Source: an uncultured Porphyromonadaceae bacterium (GTDB lineage Bacteria > Bacteroidota > Bacteroidia > Bacteroidales > Muribaculaceae). Taken from it: a stretch of 6,196 nt of DNA. This document shows, in pieces, positions 1 through 6,196 of the stretch. The DNA is taken from NCBI GenBank assembly GCA_947176545.1, contig CAMWRB010000076.1, positions 1 to 6,196 on the forward strand, written 5' to 3'. The notes beneath the pieces are model-generated. The model saw only the letters and a program-made list of their open reading frames with translations. It had not been told where the DNA came from and did no database searches. Each line of letters starts with the position of its first letter. Within the stretch, counting starts at the first letter, position 1. The translations under genes and the position numbers were made by a program.

Positions 1-165
1 GATATTATCAGATATGGTGTCCTTCTCGGCAAGTAGCATATCCTTATAAGGAGCTTTCTTGACAGTCCACTTTCCTACAGATATGTCGTCGGCAAATGCG
101 ATAATTATCACAATCACCATCGATATTGTGAGCAATAACCAAACCCCGGTATATTTTGATTTCAT
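1..165 (-). CDS. N-terminus of an unrecognised membrane-anchored or secreted protein (partial, runs off left edge)
   Basis: An open frame starts with ATG at 165 and stays open for 55 codons to the window edge. The protein begins MKSKYTGVWLLLTISMV, with a hydrophobic stretch at about residues 8-25 that includes VIVIIIAFA. This is either an uncleaved membrane anchor or a signal peptide. The following part (ISVGKWTVKKAPYKDML, about residues 28-44) should lie outside the cytoplasm, with an acidic stretch after it. The start is supported by the basic N-terminus before the hydrophobic run and by a consensus -7 promoter element about 25 bp upstream. It follows mutS2 on the same strand after 127 bp, but its own promoter suggests separate transcription. 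I do not recognise the family from this fragment. Short anchored N-termini like this occur before periplasmic hydrolase domains in Bacteroidales, but that is only a guess. Confidence 0.7.
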   Translation of the reverse strand, partial: MKSKYTGVWLLLTISMVIVIIIAFADDISVGKWTVKKAPYKDMLLAEKDTISDNI

Positions 166-190
166 TGATTTCTTAAATCAGTTCGGAGCG

Positions 191-198
191 CAAAATTA
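191..198 (-). promoter_or_regulatory. Bacteroidetes-type -7 promoter element for the left-edge gene
   Basis: On the minus strand this reads TAATTTTG, an exact match to the Bacteroidetes -7 consensus TAnnTTTG. A start point a few bases downstream would leave a leader of about 20 nt before the ATG at 165. No good -33 TTTG box lies at the expected 19-21 bp distance. The closest is TTTA at 218-215, with a spacer of only 16 bp, so the call rests on the -7 element and its position. Confidence 0.45.
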
Positions 199-292
199 AT
201 ATTTTTTGGTGATGTAAATGATATTTAAGACTTATTTTTTAATAATAATTTTTATTACTTATCATACACAGCCTTTACATCCGGTCATACAG

Positions 293-2767
293 TCAGGTAT
301 CAAGTTCGACAATCGTAATTCCGGCTCCACCAAACCGTACATCCTCGTCGCGATAAGATTTAACTGCCGGATACGAATCCAGTTGCTGTCTAATCAATGT
401 TTTCAGAATACCATGTCCCGTACCATGCAAAATTCTAAGCCTTGAAGCTCCGAATTGGACAGCATCATCGAGGAAATATACTATTGCCTGTACGGCTTCA
501 TCTCCACGCATCCCTCTGACATCTATATCCTGCTTGAAATTAAGCTGGCGCGTTCTGGAATCCTCCATCGTCTGTCTCGACACCGTATATGAGGTAGTTG
601 AGCCGGATTCTTTGGGTTTGGATGCTGACTCCAGTTTTGAAAGCTCTACCATAGTGCGTAATGCTCCGAATGCAACCTCAGCTTTCTTCCCTTCGAGCCT
701 CATAATGCGTCCGGCGACATTATTACCCTTCATCTTGACATAGTCCCCTACAGAGAGGTTTTCACCGTGTGTTACGGCTGACGTGCCCCTATCATTGCGC
801 CGGAGTTTACGTTCTCGACTTTTGTGTTTGAGTTCCTTTAGTGGTTCCGGCAGTTTATCGGCAGTATCTTCCTCCTTTTCGACTGTCATCTTGTAAGCTT
901 CCAGCTCCTGACGTATCTTCTTAGTCTCCTCCTTAGCTGCATTGACATTACGGATATCACGTATAGCCTTTTCTATTCGGGCATTGGCCGTGGCTAAAAT
1001 CTCCTTGGCCTCAGCCTTTGCCTCATGCAAAATTGCATTACGCTGAGACTTCAGGTCATCACTCCGGTCTTCATACATCGAAAGAAGTTTATCAAGTTTC
1101 GCTTCCTTCTCTTTGATGCTCTGTCGCTTGTTCTCCCAATATCTTCGGTCACGGGCTATATCAAGCAGATACTTATCAAGATTGACATAATCACTGCCGA
1201 CAATCTCCTTTGCTGTATTGATAATGCGGTTGTCAAAACCAATCTTGCGGGCTATATCAAGAGCGAATGAACTACCGGGATTCCCAACAGAAAGACGGAA
1301 AGTCGGTTGAAGCTGTTGCCGGTCATAAAGCATTGCACCGTTGAAGAATCCTTCCTCCTCACCGGCAAATATCTTGAGATTCTGATAGTGGGTAGTTACT
1401 ATACCCATACAGTGAGATTTGTTGAGCTGAGACAGAATAGCCTGAGCCAAGGCTCCGCCAATCTGTGGTTCAGTACCGCTGCCCATCTCATCAATCAGCA
1501 CTAACGTGCTTTTGGAACTATGCTGAAGTAAGAACTTCATATTTTTAAGGTGCGACGAATAGGTGGAAAGGTCGCTCTCCATAGACTGTTCATCACCGAT
1601 ATCGACATAAAGATTGTCGAAAATGCCCATATGGCTGTTTTCATACAATGTGGGCAACAACCCGCACTGCATCATATACTGTACAACACCCGCCGTCTTG
1701 AGACAGACCGACTTGCCTCCTGCGTTAGGTCCTGAGATTACAAGAATGCGGTGAGCCTCATCAAGTGTCAGGTCTAACGGCACAACTTTGCGTCCCTGTG
1801 ACCGCAGACTCAGCAACAGAGCAGGGTGAACGGCATGATACCACTCAATGCACCGCTCCCGTTGCAGAATGGGAAGACGTCCATCAACCTCACCTGCGAA
1901 ATTGGCCTTTGCCTTTATAAATTCAAGTTTACCGAGAACCTTGGCAGATGCAGTTATATCCTTTATGTACGGACGTATCTGAGAGGCAAGATTCTTGAGT
2001 ATAACAATCTCCTCATGATGTTCCGCCATCTTCAATTCACGAATATGATTGGAAGCTTCAACGACCTCCAATGGCTCGATATATACAGTCTTACCGGTTG
2101 CTGACGAGTCATGGACTATACCTTGCAACGCACGCTTCTTAGATGCCTCTACCGGAATGACCATTCGACCGTCACGCACTGCCGGTGTGACATCACGGTC
2201 AATAATATTCTGTGAGATAGCGTTATCAAGCACACGACGCATTGCCCGTTGCATCGAACCGGTAGCTCCCCTCAACTCCCTTCTTATCTCATATAGATGT
2301 TCCGAGGCAGTGTCCTTAATCTCTCCGAAATTGTTGATTGCGCCATCAATCCAACTGACGACATTACTTAGTCCGGAAATTCTCTCAGCTACGCGTTTCA
2401 GGTTCGGAAATGTTCTCTGTTCATCACTATCACCGAAATTGAAAAATCGACGCACATCATCTGAAGCCTTTATCATACGAACCAGTTCAAGATAACGCTT
2501 GGAGGAAACATATCCCCCTTCGGAACGCAGTTCGGCAATCCAGACAGCGACATCTGCCACATTCAGACTCGGAAAATCCACCGAAGATGTAAGAATTGAC
2601 AACATTTCAGAGGTCTCATTCAGCCTTGCAGTAACATCATTAAAATCACGCGAGAAACACATCTCATCAGCCGCCTTGCGTGCATAATATGAGTTGCACT
2701 GTTCGGTAATGATACGTCTTATCGTATCAAACCCAATCTTTTGTTCAAAATTATCCGGATAAATCAT
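293..2767 (-). CDS. mutS2: Endonuclease MutS2 (MutS-family ATPase with C-terminal Smr nuclease domain)
   Basis: This is a complete 824-aa MutS2, close to the usual length. Unlike mismatch-repair MutS it lacks the N-terminal mismatch-recognition domains. Residues 1-300 form the helical core and clamp, including VTPAVRDGRMVIPV (193-206) and the HDSSATGKTVYIEP segment (219-232). The ATPase follows: Walker A GPNAGGKS (346-353), the signature region around DEQSMESDLSTYSSHL (392-407), Walker B LVLIDEMGSGT (422-432) and the TTHY switch (458-461). A charged coiled coil runs from about 535 to 635. A small beta-rich segment follows at about 672-713 (GDYVKMKG), then the Smr domain at 747-824 with IDVRG (748-752) and HGTGHG (781-786). 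All key motifs are intact. In other bacteria MutS2 has been tied to suppression of recombination (Helicobacter) and to action on collided ribosomes (Bacillus); which applies here is unknown. The start gives MIYPDNFEQKIGFD, the normal Bacteroidales N-terminus. The gene follows the HTH gene after 156 bp. No clear promoter was found directly upstream. Confidence 0.97.
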   Translation of the reverse strand: MIYPDNFEQKIGFDTIRRIITEQCNSYYARKAADEMCFSRDFNDVTARLNETSEMLSILTSSVDFPSLNVADVAVWIAELRSEGGYVSSKRYLELVRMIKASDDVRRFFNFGDSDEQRTFPNLKRVAERISGLSNVVSWIDGAINNFGEIKDTASEHLYEIRRELRGATGSMQRAMRRVLDNAISQNIIDRDVTPAVRDGRMVIPVEASKKRALQGIVHDSSATGKTVYIEPLEVVEASNHIRELKMAEHHEEIVILKNLASQIRPYIKDITASAKVLGKLEFIKAKANFAGEVDGRLPILQRERCIEWYHAVHPALLLSLRSQGRKVVPLDLTLDEAHRILVISGPNAGGKSVCLKTAGVVQYMMQCGLLPTLYENSHMGIFDNLYVDIGDEQSMESDLSTYSSHLKNMKFLLQHSSKSTLVLIDEMGSGTEPQIGGALAQAILSQLNKSHCMGIVTTHYQNLKIFAGEEEGFFNGAMLYDRQQLQPTFRLSVGNPGSSFALDIARKIGFDNRIINTAKEIVGSDYVNLDKYLLDIARDRRYWENKRQSIKEKEAKLDKLLSMYEDRSDDLKSQRNAILHEAKAEAKEILATANARIEKAIRDIRNVNAAKEETKKIRQELEAYKMTVEKEEDTADKLPEPLKELKHKSRERKLRRNDRGTSAVTHGENLSVGDYVKMKGNNVAGRIMRLEGKKAEVAFGALRTMVELSKLESASKPKESGSTTSYTVSRQTMEDSRTRQLNFKQDIDVRGMRGDEAVQAIVYFLDDAVQFGASRLRILHGTGHGILKTLIRQQLDSYPAVKSYRDEDVRFGGAGITIVELDT

Positions 2768-2788
2768 TAAGGTTCAGAGTAATGTATC

Positions 2789-2834
2789 AAATTATAGCTC
2801 ATCCGGCCGCCATTTGACCGGATGAGCTAAATTT
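2789..2834 (-). promoter_or_regulatory. Perfect 12-bp inverted repeat just upstream of mutS2 (attenuator, terminator or operator)
   Basis: The arms tagctcatccgg (2795-2806) and ccggatgagcta (2818-2829) are exact reverse complements around an 11-nt loop, with 7 G/C pairs in 12. With one bulged A at 2794 the stem extends five more A/T pairs (2789-2793 with 2830-2834). The hairpin ends about 28 nt before the mutS2 ATG and about 95 nt after the stop of the HTH gene. On the minus strand it is followed by TATAATTTGATAC, which is U-rich but not a clean U tract. It could be a weak terminator for the HTH transcript, an attenuator in the mutS2 leader, or a dyad operator. The structure is certain; the function is inferred. 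Confidence 0.6.
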
Positions 2835-2857
2835 GCCGTCAGAAAGAACTGACAGGC
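2835..2857 (-). repeat. Short inverted repeat in the HTH-mutS2 spacer
   Basis: GCCGTCAG (2835-2842) pairs with CTGACAGGC (2849-2857) to give an 8-bp stem with a single bulged A at 2854 and a 6-nt loop. It abuts the extended 12-bp hairpin directly and does not overlap it, so both could fold in the same RNA. There is no U tract after it on the minus strand. Function unknown. Confidence 0.45.
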
Positions 2858-2877
2858 ATAACATATTAATCTTTTTA

Positions 2878-2899
2878 CTTTCGCATTATTAAGCGAAAG
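2878..2899 (-). repeat. 7-bp inverted repeat downstream of the HTH gene
   Basis: CTTTCGC (2878-2884) and GCGAAAG (2893-2899) form a perfect 7-bp stem with an 8-nt A/T-only loop, starting about 25 nt past the stop codon of the HTH gene. On the minus strand it is followed by TAAAAAG, an A run where a rho-independent terminator would have a U run. It is therefore more likely a 3' stabilising stem, or chance, than a classical terminator. Confidence 0.4.
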
Positions 2900-2923
2900 G
2901 GAACATTCTAAGAAATGTACTTA

Positions 2924-3181
2924 TTACTTTTGCTGAGATTCTTCAAGAATTTTTACAGCCATATCATAAATAGTTGTATCGTCAAGCACGACAATACCTC
3001 CGTCGGGACCCGGCTCTATGTGCATACCGATGTTCTTGCCAAATTGATAATTGACACCGCCAAAATAGTTACGCACTGTCTGCACTGTAAGATTAAGTTC
3101 ATCGGCTATACGATGAGTTGCGCCATCAGGCAAACTGTCTTTGAGACGTCGCAGCTCGTTAAAAGAGATTGTCTTGCTCAT
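2924..3181 (-). CDS. Small helix-turn-helix DNA-binding protein
   Basis: This complete 85-aa protein has an N-terminal helical half that fits a helix-turn-helix. SFNELRRLKDSLP (6-18) is followed by THRIADELNLTVQTVRNYF (22-40), with the spacing of a helix, a turn and a recognition helix. The rest (HIEPGPDGGIVVLDDTTIYDMAVKIL, about 54-79) looks like a short beta hairpin plus a final helix that may serve for dimerisation. I recall similar small proteins, annotated only as DNA-binding protein, in Bacteroides and relatives; the function is not known to me. The ATG at 3181 sits in an A/T-rich leader and a candidate promoter lies about 65-100 bp upstream. It points the same way as mutS2, 156 bp ahead of it, so co-transcription is possible, but several hairpins lie in between. 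A role as regulator of itself or of mutS2 is a guess from position. Confidence 0.88.
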   Translation of the reverse strand: MSKTISFNELRRLKDSLPDGATHRIADELNLTVQTVRNYFGGVNYQFGKNIGMHIEPGPDGGIVVLDDTTIYDMAVKILEESQQK

Positions 3182-3247
3182 AATATTTTCTATTTTTGAG
3201 ATTACTAATATTGAATATTCTATACTTCTTCCCTACCCTATCGAATG

Positions 3248-3279
3248 CTAAGTTAAAAATTATTTGTTCAGTATGCAAA
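3248..3279 (-). promoter_or_regulatory. Candidate Bacteroidetes promoter for the small HTH gene
   Basis: Read on the minus strand, TTTG (3279-3276) is followed after exactly 20 bp by TAACTTAG (3255-3248). The first matches the -33 box. The second matches the -7 consensus TAnnTTTG at five of six fixed positions. The spacing falls in the 19-21 bp range known for the Bacteroidetes primary sigma factor. It predicts a leader of about 60 nt before the ATG at 3181 and supports separate expression of the HTH gene from the bat operon. A/T-rich DNA gives such matches by chance, so confidence is moderate. Confidence 0.5.
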
Positions 3280-3351
3280 CTTTACGATATAAATTTTAAC
3301 TGCTATATAACATAAATACTCATAACTGACGGATTATGCAGATATATAAAG

Positions 3352-3373
3352 GTCAGGAACAACAATTGCTGAC
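3352..3373 (-). terminator. Weak stem-loop downstream of batE, possible operon end
   Basis: On the minus strand GTCAG (3373-3369) can pair with CTGAC (3356-3352) across a 12-nt loop, followed by CTTTATATATC. It lies about 33 nt past the batE stop, where the bat transcript should end. The stem has only five pairs and the U-rich tail is broken by A, so this is a poor terminator. I list it because nothing stronger lies in the 224-bp gap. Confidence 0.2.
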
Positions 3374-3405
3374 TTAATCCATCATTATTAAAAATACCCT
3401 CAGAA

Positions 3406-4233
3406 TCAAATTATCTCAACATCAGATGCCGGTATCCAACCTATATTATCGGAATTAAGTTTGACTTTAAACCATGCCGGTTCTCCACTGTGGTCTCGTT
3501 CATCTTCAAGTATAGTGAAGAGAGTGCCGCGATGTAATGGTGAACCAACGGCTTGCGCATTCTCATCGGGTTCCTCCTTAAGTGTTGTCTTGAATGCGGT
3601 AAGCACAACCTCGTCATGCTTTTCAAACGCATGTGCCGCCGTGAGAGCGAAGATGGTGAAAATAACGGTAAAGACAAACATTATAATTGCGCTGAAAAAA
3701 CCGAGTTTCTTCAATGTCACAGCCGGAGAAAAGATATATACGGCCAATGCCCCAAGCAATATTACAAAAGAGAGTGCCCCGAATACAGCCCAATAATCTG
3801 AAGAGGTATCTCGGGTTATGGTATTACCGGCGCGCTGGAAAAATGACAACGGGTCGGGGGATACATTCCCTTTCTTGCCTTTTAACTCCGCTTTATTCAC
3901 ATCCTCGACTCGTGAAGATAGAAATTTAATATTATCATTAATCCGGCTGTTACGCGGGTCGAGGCGCTTGGCTCTCATATAGCTGACCATCGCGTGGCCC
4001 TCATCGCCACTCTTGTAATATGCATTTCCCAAATTATACAACATTGCAGCAGAAGTTCCCTCTGACACTTCGGCGGACTTGTAAAGCTCTACGGCCTTGT
4101 CGTAGTCCCCACGATTATAAGCGCTGTCAGCTCTATGCAGGGTGTCAGAAGCTGAAAGCCGGAATGAGGTCACCGCAGTGGCTAAAACTATTAACAGACA
4201 TGCGGTCTTATATATGATAGTTCTCATAATCAT
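3406..4233 (-). CDS. batE: BatE-like TPR protein with two membrane segments and C-terminal SH3-like domain
   Basis: A 275-aa envelope protein starts at ATG 4233 (MIMRTIIYKTACLL). A hydrophobic signal or anchor lies at about residues 5-25. Two TPR units follow: DTLHRADSAYNRGDYDKAVELYKSA (about 30-54) and AMLYNLGNAYYKSGDEGHAMVSY (about 63-85), the latter ending with AKRLDPRN. Membrane segments lie at about 148-170 and 176-201. The C-terminal part (about 207-275, ending GWIPASDVEII) is SH3-like. This order matches BatE of the Bacteroidales bat operon. TPRs usually bind partner proteins; SH3-like domains of this type often contact cell wall or peptides. The frame stays open upstream to an ATG at 4311, but that start overlaps batD by 77 bp and adds a charged stretch before the signal. 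I prefer 4233, one base after the batD stop, which suggests translational coupling. The ATG at 4227 is the alternative. The exact role of BatE is not established. Confidence 0.88.
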   Translation of the reverse strand: MIMRTIIYKTACLLIVLATAVTSFRLSASDTLHRADSAYNRGDYDKAVELYKSAEVSEGTSAAMLYNLGNAYYKSGDEGHAMVSYMRAKRLDPRNSRINDNIKFLSSRVEDVNKAELKGKKGNVSPDPLSFFQRAGNTITRDTSSDYWAVFGALSFVILLGALAVYIFSPAVTLKKLGFFSAIIMFVFTVIFTIFALTAAHAFEKHDEVVLTAFKTTLKEEPDENAQAVGSPLHRGTLFTILEDERDHSGEPAWFKVKLNSDNIGWIPASDVEII

Positions 4234-4234
4234 T

Positions 4235-6133
4235 TTAAATAATGGGTTCTTCCTCTTGATTTGCATCGCTCTTTGATTCCGTCCTTGCAGACTGTTTAAA
4301 ACCCTCTTCAAGAGTATTTAGAATATTTATTCCCCTGTCATATACGCTCTGCATATCCGAGGTTGCCTCTGAGGGAGAATATTTGGCAAATTCACAGTCA
4401 TCCAGCAATCCTACAAGAGCCGCACGGGCTTCTTCCGAAATACCTTTATTTTCCAGATGTTGCTGCACATTCTGGCGATTTAGCTCAGATACCGGTATGC
4501 GGAGCTTATCACCGAGATAACCCCATACGGCCTTAAGCATCTCGTCATAGAAACGGGAGGTATCATGGCGGGCGAGGCACTGTCCGGCAACCCTGAGACG
4601 ACGTTTTGCCATCTTGGCCGCTTTCTTGCTACGCAGAGCAATAAGGTCGGACTGCTCGGCGAGATGTTTTCTGTACAACAAAACACCTGTCAGCAATACA
4701 AGCATCGGTACCACAAACCACAATATCCAGTAAAGCAAAGTATATACCCACGGAACATGATTACGAGATAACGGAGTATTATCTTTCATCAGGGATGAGG
4801 AGAAAACCATTGAGGCCTGTGATTTGGCAGATTCCGTGCCACGAGCCACCCTGAGCGTATAGCCTCTTGAATGTGCAGACTCGTATTGTCCTGTCGAGGG
4901 ATTGAAATATACCAAAGTAACCGGTGGAATGGCAAACGTACCGGCCTCCATAGGCATGAACGAGTAGTCAAACTTGACACTGCCCGACACATTAGAAGAC
5001 CCGACATGCGATTTAATATCAGCCGACGGACTGAACACCTCTATCTCAGGGGGGAATATGTCATTCAGATTAGGTAAAGTGACGAGTTTCAGGTTACCTT
5101 CACCGGTGATAGTATATGTGATTGCACCCGCCTGATTTGAGACTGCATTTTCACTCGGTAGAGTTGAGGAAATATTGAAGTGGCCGACACCGCCGGAGAA
5201 GTTGGCAGGTTTAGGCAGGGGTAAGGGTTTGACATCTATGGTCAGGTCATTGGGAGTCACATGAAGCTGAACCGGCCTGCGCACTGTCAGCTGAGAGAAG
5301 AAGGGGTCGTGATAGTATTCTTCGGCATCGGCACTGACCGTATATTTATTACCAAGTATCTTAAGCTTACCGGTCATCTGCGGGAATATAATATAACGTG
5401 CGATAACTGCTGTAGCATAATTTTTACCCTGATAACTTTCCATGGTCAGATGGTCCGAAATATTATCGGACTCTTCAATGACAAATCCGTCAAACTTAGG
5501 CGCATCCGTAGCTCCAATGAATTTAATGGAGTTGTAGGTTGTGTAAAGTTTGACTGTATACACTATAGCCTCCTGCTCATATACGGATGTCTTGGAAACA
5601 TTCGCACGCAGAAACAGCTGTTCGTTACCCTTACCGATAAATGTCGGCGAATTGAGTGAAGACGGGTCGATACCTCCGTGCGATGACTGTGGTCCGGCCT
5701 GCCGCTGGTTACGGTATGACTCAGGAACGGCAGCATCACCGATGGTGTAGCTGACAGTGTTGGATTTGACTCCGCCTACAGTAACCGGGCCGAATGTATA
5801 AGAGCCTTTCTTTTCAGCCTTCAGAGTCAGAGCGTATGTATTGGAAAATGTCTGGGAAGTGTGGCCATTGGTACTGACAAACGAGCTGCTTGAACCACTA
5901 TGTCCGAAATACATGATTGAGGCTCCCGGAACGGCGGAAGGAGCTGATGGGGCATCATTGATATCTGACACCACAATCATAATATGAAATCTGTCTCCCT
6001 CACCGATAACACCACGCGGCGACACTCTGAGTTCGACTTTGGCCGCTATTAGAGTGACTGTCGTCATTATCATTGACAATAACAACAGGCACGTTCTCCT
6101 GTATTCGTTATATATATCGGGTCTCATCATCAT
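4235..6133 (-). CDS. batD: BatD family protein (aerotolerance-related exported membrane protein)
   Basis: This complete 632-aa protein has the BatD layout. The signal peptide is at about residues 12-31 (TCLLLLSMIMTTVTLIAA). A long beta-rich extracytoplasmic region follows, with the usual opening KVELRVSPRGVIGEGDRFHI (32-51), the repeat-like YTFGPVTVGG (112-121), and later Ig-like stretches such as ITYTITGEGNLKLVTLP (338-354) and FDYSFMPMEAGTFAIPPV (388-405). One transmembrane helix lies at about 463-487, with a basic cytoplasmic helical tail to the end. BatD was first linked to aerotolerance in Bacteroides fragilis. It is encoded with MoxR ATPase and von Willebrand A proteins (BatA, BatB), and is thought to act in an envelope complex; its biochemical activity is unknown. 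Three ATGs in a row (6133, 6130, 6127) leave the exact start open by two residues. The gene starts 23 bp after the preceding partial gene and ends 1 bp before batE, so all three are probably one transcript. Confidence 0.95.
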   Translation of the reverse strand: MMMRPDIYNEYRRTCLLLLSMIMTTVTLIAAKVELRVSPRGVIGEGDRFHIMIVVSDINDAPSAPSAVPGASIMYFGHSGSSSSFVSTNGHTSQTFSNTYALTLKAEKKGSYTFGPVTVGGVKSNTVSYTIGDAAVPESYRNQRQAGPQSSHGGIDPSSLNSPTFIGKGNEQLFLRANVSKTSVYEQEAIVYTVKLYTTYNSIKFIGATDAPKFDGFVIEESDNISDHLTMESYQGKNYATAVIARYIIFPQMTGKLKILGNKYTVSADAEEYYHDPFFSQLTVRRPVQLHVTPNDLTIDVKPLPLPKPANFSGGVGHFNISSTLPSENAVSNQAGAITYTITGEGNLKLVTLPNLNDIFPPEIEVFSPSADIKSHVGSSNVSGSVKFDYSFMPMEAGTFAIPPVTLVYFNPSTGQYESAHSRGYTLRVARGTESAKSQASMVFSSSLMKDNTPLSRNHVPWVYTLLYWILWFVVPMLVLLTGVLLYRKHLAEQSDLIALRSKKAAKMAKRRLRVAGQCLARHDTSRFYDEMLKAVWGYLGDKLRIPVSELNRQNVQQHLENKGISEEARAALVGLLDDCEFAKYSPSEATSDMQSVYDRGINILNTLEEGFKQSARTESKSDANQEEEPII

Positions 6134-6156
6134 ATTATGTTAATCCGGTTCATTTA

Positions 6157-6196
6157 TTACCACTTACGTTGTGACATTCCTCCCTGCGATGATTTG
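6157..6196 (-). CDS. C-terminal end of the gene upstream of batD, probably BatC (partial)
   Basis: One minus-strand frame from the right edge reads KSSQGGMSQRKW and then hits tandem TAA TAA stops (6159-6157, 6156-6154). The Q/G/S-rich, basic end is the kind of tail seen in BatC TPR proteins, which precede batD in Bacteroidales operons, and the 23-bp spacing to batD fits. Only 12 codons are visible. A second frame also ends nearby (TAA at 6166-6164), so both the frame and the identity rest mainly on conserved gene order. Confidence 0.45.
   Translation of the reverse strand, partial: KSSQGGMSQRKW

Noticed and set aside
231..260. A/T-only inverted repeat after mutS2 (TAATAA ... TTATTA) as its terminator.
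   Set aside because: The stem contains no G/C pairs and lies in a generally A/T-rich gap where such pairings are expected by chance.
2049..2495. A 148-aa plus-strand open frame opposite mutS2.
   Set aside because: It is antisense to the conserved core of mutS2, shows no recognisable domain, and its composition is what the complementary strand of the real gene would give.
2786..2796. TATAATTTG on the minus strand as a -7 promoter box for mutS2.
   Set aside because: It has three bases instead of two between TA and TTTG, overlaps the base of the 12-bp hairpin, and has no TTTG at 19-21 bp upstream.
2915..3199. A 94-aa plus-strand open frame covering the small HTH gene.
   Set aside because: The minus-strand frame has a convincing HTH and a candidate promoter; the plus-strand frame is its shadow.
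4234..4311. Upstream extension of batE to the ATG at 4311, giving a 301-aa protein.
   Set aside because: It would overlap the end of batD by 77 bp and place a basic, polar stretch ahead of the signal sequence. The ATG at 4233, one base after the batD stop, is the natural start.
5261..5659. A 132-aa plus-strand open frame opposite batD.
   Set aside because: It lies fully antisense to well-conserved BatD coding sequence and has no promoter, domain or signal of its own.
6130..6153. A seven-codon open frame (MNRINII, then TGA) before batD whose stop overlaps the batD ATG as ATGA.
   Set aside because: Such a short frame in a 23-bp spacer is expected by chance, and nothing else supports a leader peptide.

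Overview
The window reads as a chromosomal segment from a Bacteroidales bacterium, possibly a gut Muribaculaceae-like lineage. The order-level assignment rests on three things. A BatD/BatE pair is present. A MutS2 ends in the Smr signature typical of Bacteroidales (IDVRGMRGDEA, HGTGHGIL). A small HTH protein belongs to a type I recall from Bacteroides relatives. Starts lack Shine-Dalgarno sequences and sit in A/T-rich leaders, and two intergenic sites resemble the Bacteroidetes promoter (TTTG, about 20 bp, TAnnTTTG). Family-level placement is inference only.

Every gene lies on the minus strand, so transcription runs from high to low coordinates. At the right edge are the last codons of an upstream gene, probably batC (6196-6157). 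After 23 bp comes batD (6133-4235), and 1 bp later batE (4233-3406); together they look like the tail of a bat operon. A 224-bp gap with a candidate promoter precedes a small HTH DNA-binding protein (3181-2924). A 156-bp spacer with three inverted repeats separates it from mutS2 (2767-293). A 127-bp A/T-rich gap with a good -7 box then leads to the start of a membrane-anchored or secreted protein cut by the left edge (165-1).

Functionally there are two blocks. BatD and BatE are envelope proteins of the Bat system, which in other bacteria works with MoxR AAA+ ATPase and von Willebrand A proteins and is linked to stress tolerance. MutS2 is a cytosolic ATPase/nuclease linked to recombination control and to rescue of stalled ribosomes. 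The HTH protein beside it is a possible local regulator, but nothing in the sequence proves this. There is no sign of a mobile element, CRISPR array, tRNA, rRNA or recent gene transfer. This is ordinary core genome; the part least explained by known families is the structured spacer upstream of mutS2.
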